NCBI GenBank assembly: GCA_023301015.1
Contig: JALZVI010000083.1
Coordinates: 1 to 8,134, forward strand
Reading direction: 5' to 3'
Length of the DNA: 8,134 nucleotides
Source: Rickettsiales bacterium
GTDB lineage: Bacteria; Pseudomonadota; Alphaproteobacteria; Rickettsiales; 21-14-0-20-44-7
Part shown: positions 6,878 through 8,134 of the stretch, piece after piece
How positions within the stretch are numbered: position 1 is the stretch's first letter
How the letters are laid out: each line of letters starts with the position of its first letter
Made by a program: the position numbers and the translations under genes
Notes under the pieces: generated by a model
The model's database searches: none
Told to the model about the DNA's origin: nothing
The model's input: only the letters and a program-made list of their open reading frames with translations

Positions 6878-7559
6878 AATTTCTGCTTTGCTTGTTGCCA
6901 GCATTATAACGCCAGCAGGGGCGGATATACAAGAAAAAGCTGCGGATGAGCGTAGTTTATTTTTGGCGGTAGAGATGGTGCGTGAGCATTGTAAGAAAGT
7001 TGAGGCGGTGAGGAAAGAGCCGTATGCGCTGGTTGACGCGTTCAAGAAGCATTATGTGAATGCAGATTTTGATGGGAAAATGACTAGTGATCAGCGACTA
7101 GATTTGGCAAAATATTTCGCTGGTCGCAAGAATATTCCAGATTTTGGCTTTGTGATTCCCAACTATGAAAGCCTGATGCCGCGTAGAGATCGGGTGAGGT
7201 TTAATGTATTGATGGCAGATAAGGTTCAGCGTGATTTGGTGGGTGATGAATTGGCGCATGCATTTCATGGCAATTGCGAGGTGCAGAATTTGGATGAAAT
7301 CTTAGCGTCTGAAGGCGATGAGATTGAGGCGAAAACGCTGATTGCATTTGGTACAAGCTCCACGCAGATGACATATTCGCTGGAGCGCGAAGAGGGCTAT
7401 GAATGGGGTGTTGCTGATTTGCAAATTGAGGAGATGAAGAGCTTGCATGAGCAATATGGACGGGAATTTTCTACGGCGATTTCGCAGCTAGGCTTTGCGC
7501 CGTTAATTGAAAACTTGTGCAAAGCTTCTGATTTCAGTAAGTTGGGCTGCGAGGAATAG
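6852..7559 (+). CDS. Predicted exported (periplasmic) protein of unknown function
   Basis: I do not recognise this 235-residue protein. The N-terminus is a clear Sec signal peptide: a short region with Arg6, a hydrophobic core [12 protein letters not shown] (8-19) and a probable cleavage after PAGA (21-24). The mature part is about 211 residues, hydrophilic and mostly helical by eye, with no membrane segment. It has four cysteines (47, 142, 223, 233), which could form two disulfides in the periplasm. Short notable stretches are HAFHGNCE (136-143) and [11 protein letters not shown] (180-190); neither is a metal site I know. ATG 6852 is preferred over ATG 6870 because it supplies the positive charge expected before the hydrophobic core. 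Neither has a convincing Shine-Dalgarno. The same frame is open further upstream, but that is only the antisense of dxs. It ends 6 bp before aroB, suggesting a shared transcript. Confidence 0.75.
   Translation: MFTLSRMLIISALLVASIITPAGADIQEKAADERSLFLAVEMVREHCKKVEAVRKEPYALVDAFKKHYVNADFDGKMTSDQRLDLAKYFAGRKNIPDFGFVIPNYESLMPRRDRVRFNVLMADKVQRDLVGDELAHAFHGNCEVQNLDEILASEGDEIEAKTLIAFGTSSTQMTYSLEREEGYEWGVADLQIEEMKSLHEQYGREFSTAISQLGFAPLIENLCKASDFSKLGCEE
6903..6932 (-). promoter_or_regulatory. Candidate sigma-70-type promoter of dxs with a perfect -10
   Basis: On the minus strand TATAAT lies at 6908-6903, an exact consensus -10. TTGTAT at 6932-6927 (TTG matched) is an 18-nt spacer away. Transcription would begin near 6896 and leave a leader of about 19 nt before the dxs ATG at 6877. 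The element sits wholly inside the exported-protein gene, at and just after the signal-peptide codons. It argues against the alternative dxs start at 6904, which overlaps the -10. Confidence 0.5.
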
Positions 7560-7565
7560 GAGAAT

Positions 7566-8134
7566 ATGAGAGATTTACAAGTTGATTTAGATGAGCGTAG
7601 CTACGACATTGTCATTGGTGACGGCGCGGTTGCGCGCCTGCCGAAGTTTTTGAAAGATGAGCTTGGGCAGCGCAAGACGTATATTATTACGGATGAGAAT
7701 GTCGCGAAATTCCAGCTGGAATCGGTGGAGAAATTGCTGCGGGAAAATGATGTGGTGGTGGAATCAAAAATTTTGCCAGTGGGTGAAAGCACAAAGAGTT
7801 TTGCACACTTGCAAGAAGTGTGCGACTGGCTTTTAGCGCAGAAAATTGAGCGCAAAACAACCATCATTGCACTTGGTGGTGGTGTGATTGGGGACTTGGT
7901 TGGTTTTGCTGCAAGCATGCTTTTGCGGGGAATCAACTTCATCCAAATCCCAACAACTTTGTTGGCGCAAGTTGATTCATCTGTCGGTGGAAAGACGGCG
8001 ATAAATTCTCCGCAGGGAAAGAACCTGATTGGCGCGTTTTATCAGCCGAAATTGGTGCTGATTGATACGTCAATTTTGAAAACTTTGCCGAAACGAGATT
8101 TCCTTTCTGGCTACGGAGAAGTAGTGAAATATGG
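7566..8134 (+). CDS. aroB: 3-dehydroquinate synthase AroB, C-terminal half cut off by the window
   Basis: AroB converts DAHP to 3-dehydroquinate with NAD and a divalent metal, the second step of the shikimate pathway to aromatic amino acids. The first 189 residues are present, about half of the usual 360-380. Visible signatures are the NAD-binding GGGVIGD (104-110), followed by LVGFAAS, then IPTTLLAQVDSSVGGKTAIN (128-147), and GEVVKY (184-189), whose Glu is a metal ligand. The metal-binding histidines and the rest of the C-terminal domain lie beyond the edge. ATG 7566 is supported by AGGAGA at 7558-7563, which overlaps the upstream stop, and by GAGGAA at 7551-7556 with better spacing. It follows the exported-protein gene by 6 bp. 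In many alphaproteobacteria aroK sits directly upstream; here it does not. Identification is certain. Confidence 0.97.
   Translation, partial: MRDLQVDLDERSYDIVIGDGAVARLPKFLKDELGQRKTYIITDENVAKFQLESVEKLLRENDVVVESKILPVGESTKSFAHLQEVCDWLLAQKIERKTTIIALGGGVIGDLVGFAASMLLRGINFIQIPTTLLAQVDSSVGGKTAINSPQGKNLIGAFYQPKLVLIDTSILKTLPKRDFLSGYGEVVKY

Noticed and set aside
6878..7045. Upstream extension of dxs adding 56 residues
   Set aside because: The added residues have no Dxs similarity, lie antisense to the exported protein, and would include the consensus -10.
1..8134. Mobile elements, CRISPR repeats, tRNA/rRNA genes, riboswitches
   Set aside because: Nearly every base belongs to recognised coding genes and no repeat array, terminal inverted repeat or structured RNA pattern was seen.

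Overview
The window is a compact stretch of bacterial housekeeping chromosome, almost certainly from an alphaproteobacterium. The support is family resemblance read by eye: HslV, Dxs and the TPR/methyltransferase-like protein all look like their alphaproteobacterial versions. Base composition is moderate (roughly mid-40s % GC by eye), so a high-GC rhizobial or rhodobacterial genome is less likely. I cannot name a genus. I see no mobile element, phage gene, CRISPR array, tRNA or rRNA.

Layout: (1) 1-1007, minus strand: the N-terminal three quarters of mnmE, a tRNA-modification GTPase, running off the left edge. (2) 1039-3913, plus strand: a tight three-gene cluster. It holds a TPR protein with a decayed methyltransferase domain, then hslV and hslU, the peptidase and unfoldase of the HslVU protease. 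(3) 3910-6877, minus strand: dxs (first enzyme of the MEP isoprenoid pathway) followed by dprA (loads RecA on incoming DNA). dprA meets hslU tail to tail with a 4-bp overlap. (4) 6852-8134, plus strand: a small exported protein of unknown function followed by aroB (3-dehydroquinate synthase), which runs off the right edge.

Spacing is very tight everywhere. The intergenic gaps are 31, 17, 31 and 6 bp, and three junctions overlap (1, 4 and 26 bp). There is no stretch over 300 bases without a gene. Promoters must therefore sit inside neighbouring coding sequence. The best candidate is a perfect TATAAT for dxs, inside the signal-peptide codons of the divergent exported-protein gene. Genes inside clusters (hslV, hslU, aroB) have Shine-Dalgarno motifs. 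Three other genes (the TPR gene, dprA, the exported protein) lack one and instead have a -10-like hexamer 5-8 nt before the ATG, which suggests leaderless transcripts.

I did not find a clearly new multi-gene system. The least ordinary items are the probable pseudo-methyltransferase heading the hslVU cluster, the uncharacterised exported protein heading the aroB cluster, the head-on overlap of dxs with that gene, an in-frame A AAA AAG heptamer at the domain linker of dxs, and a non-canonical NKxE G4 motif in MnmE.
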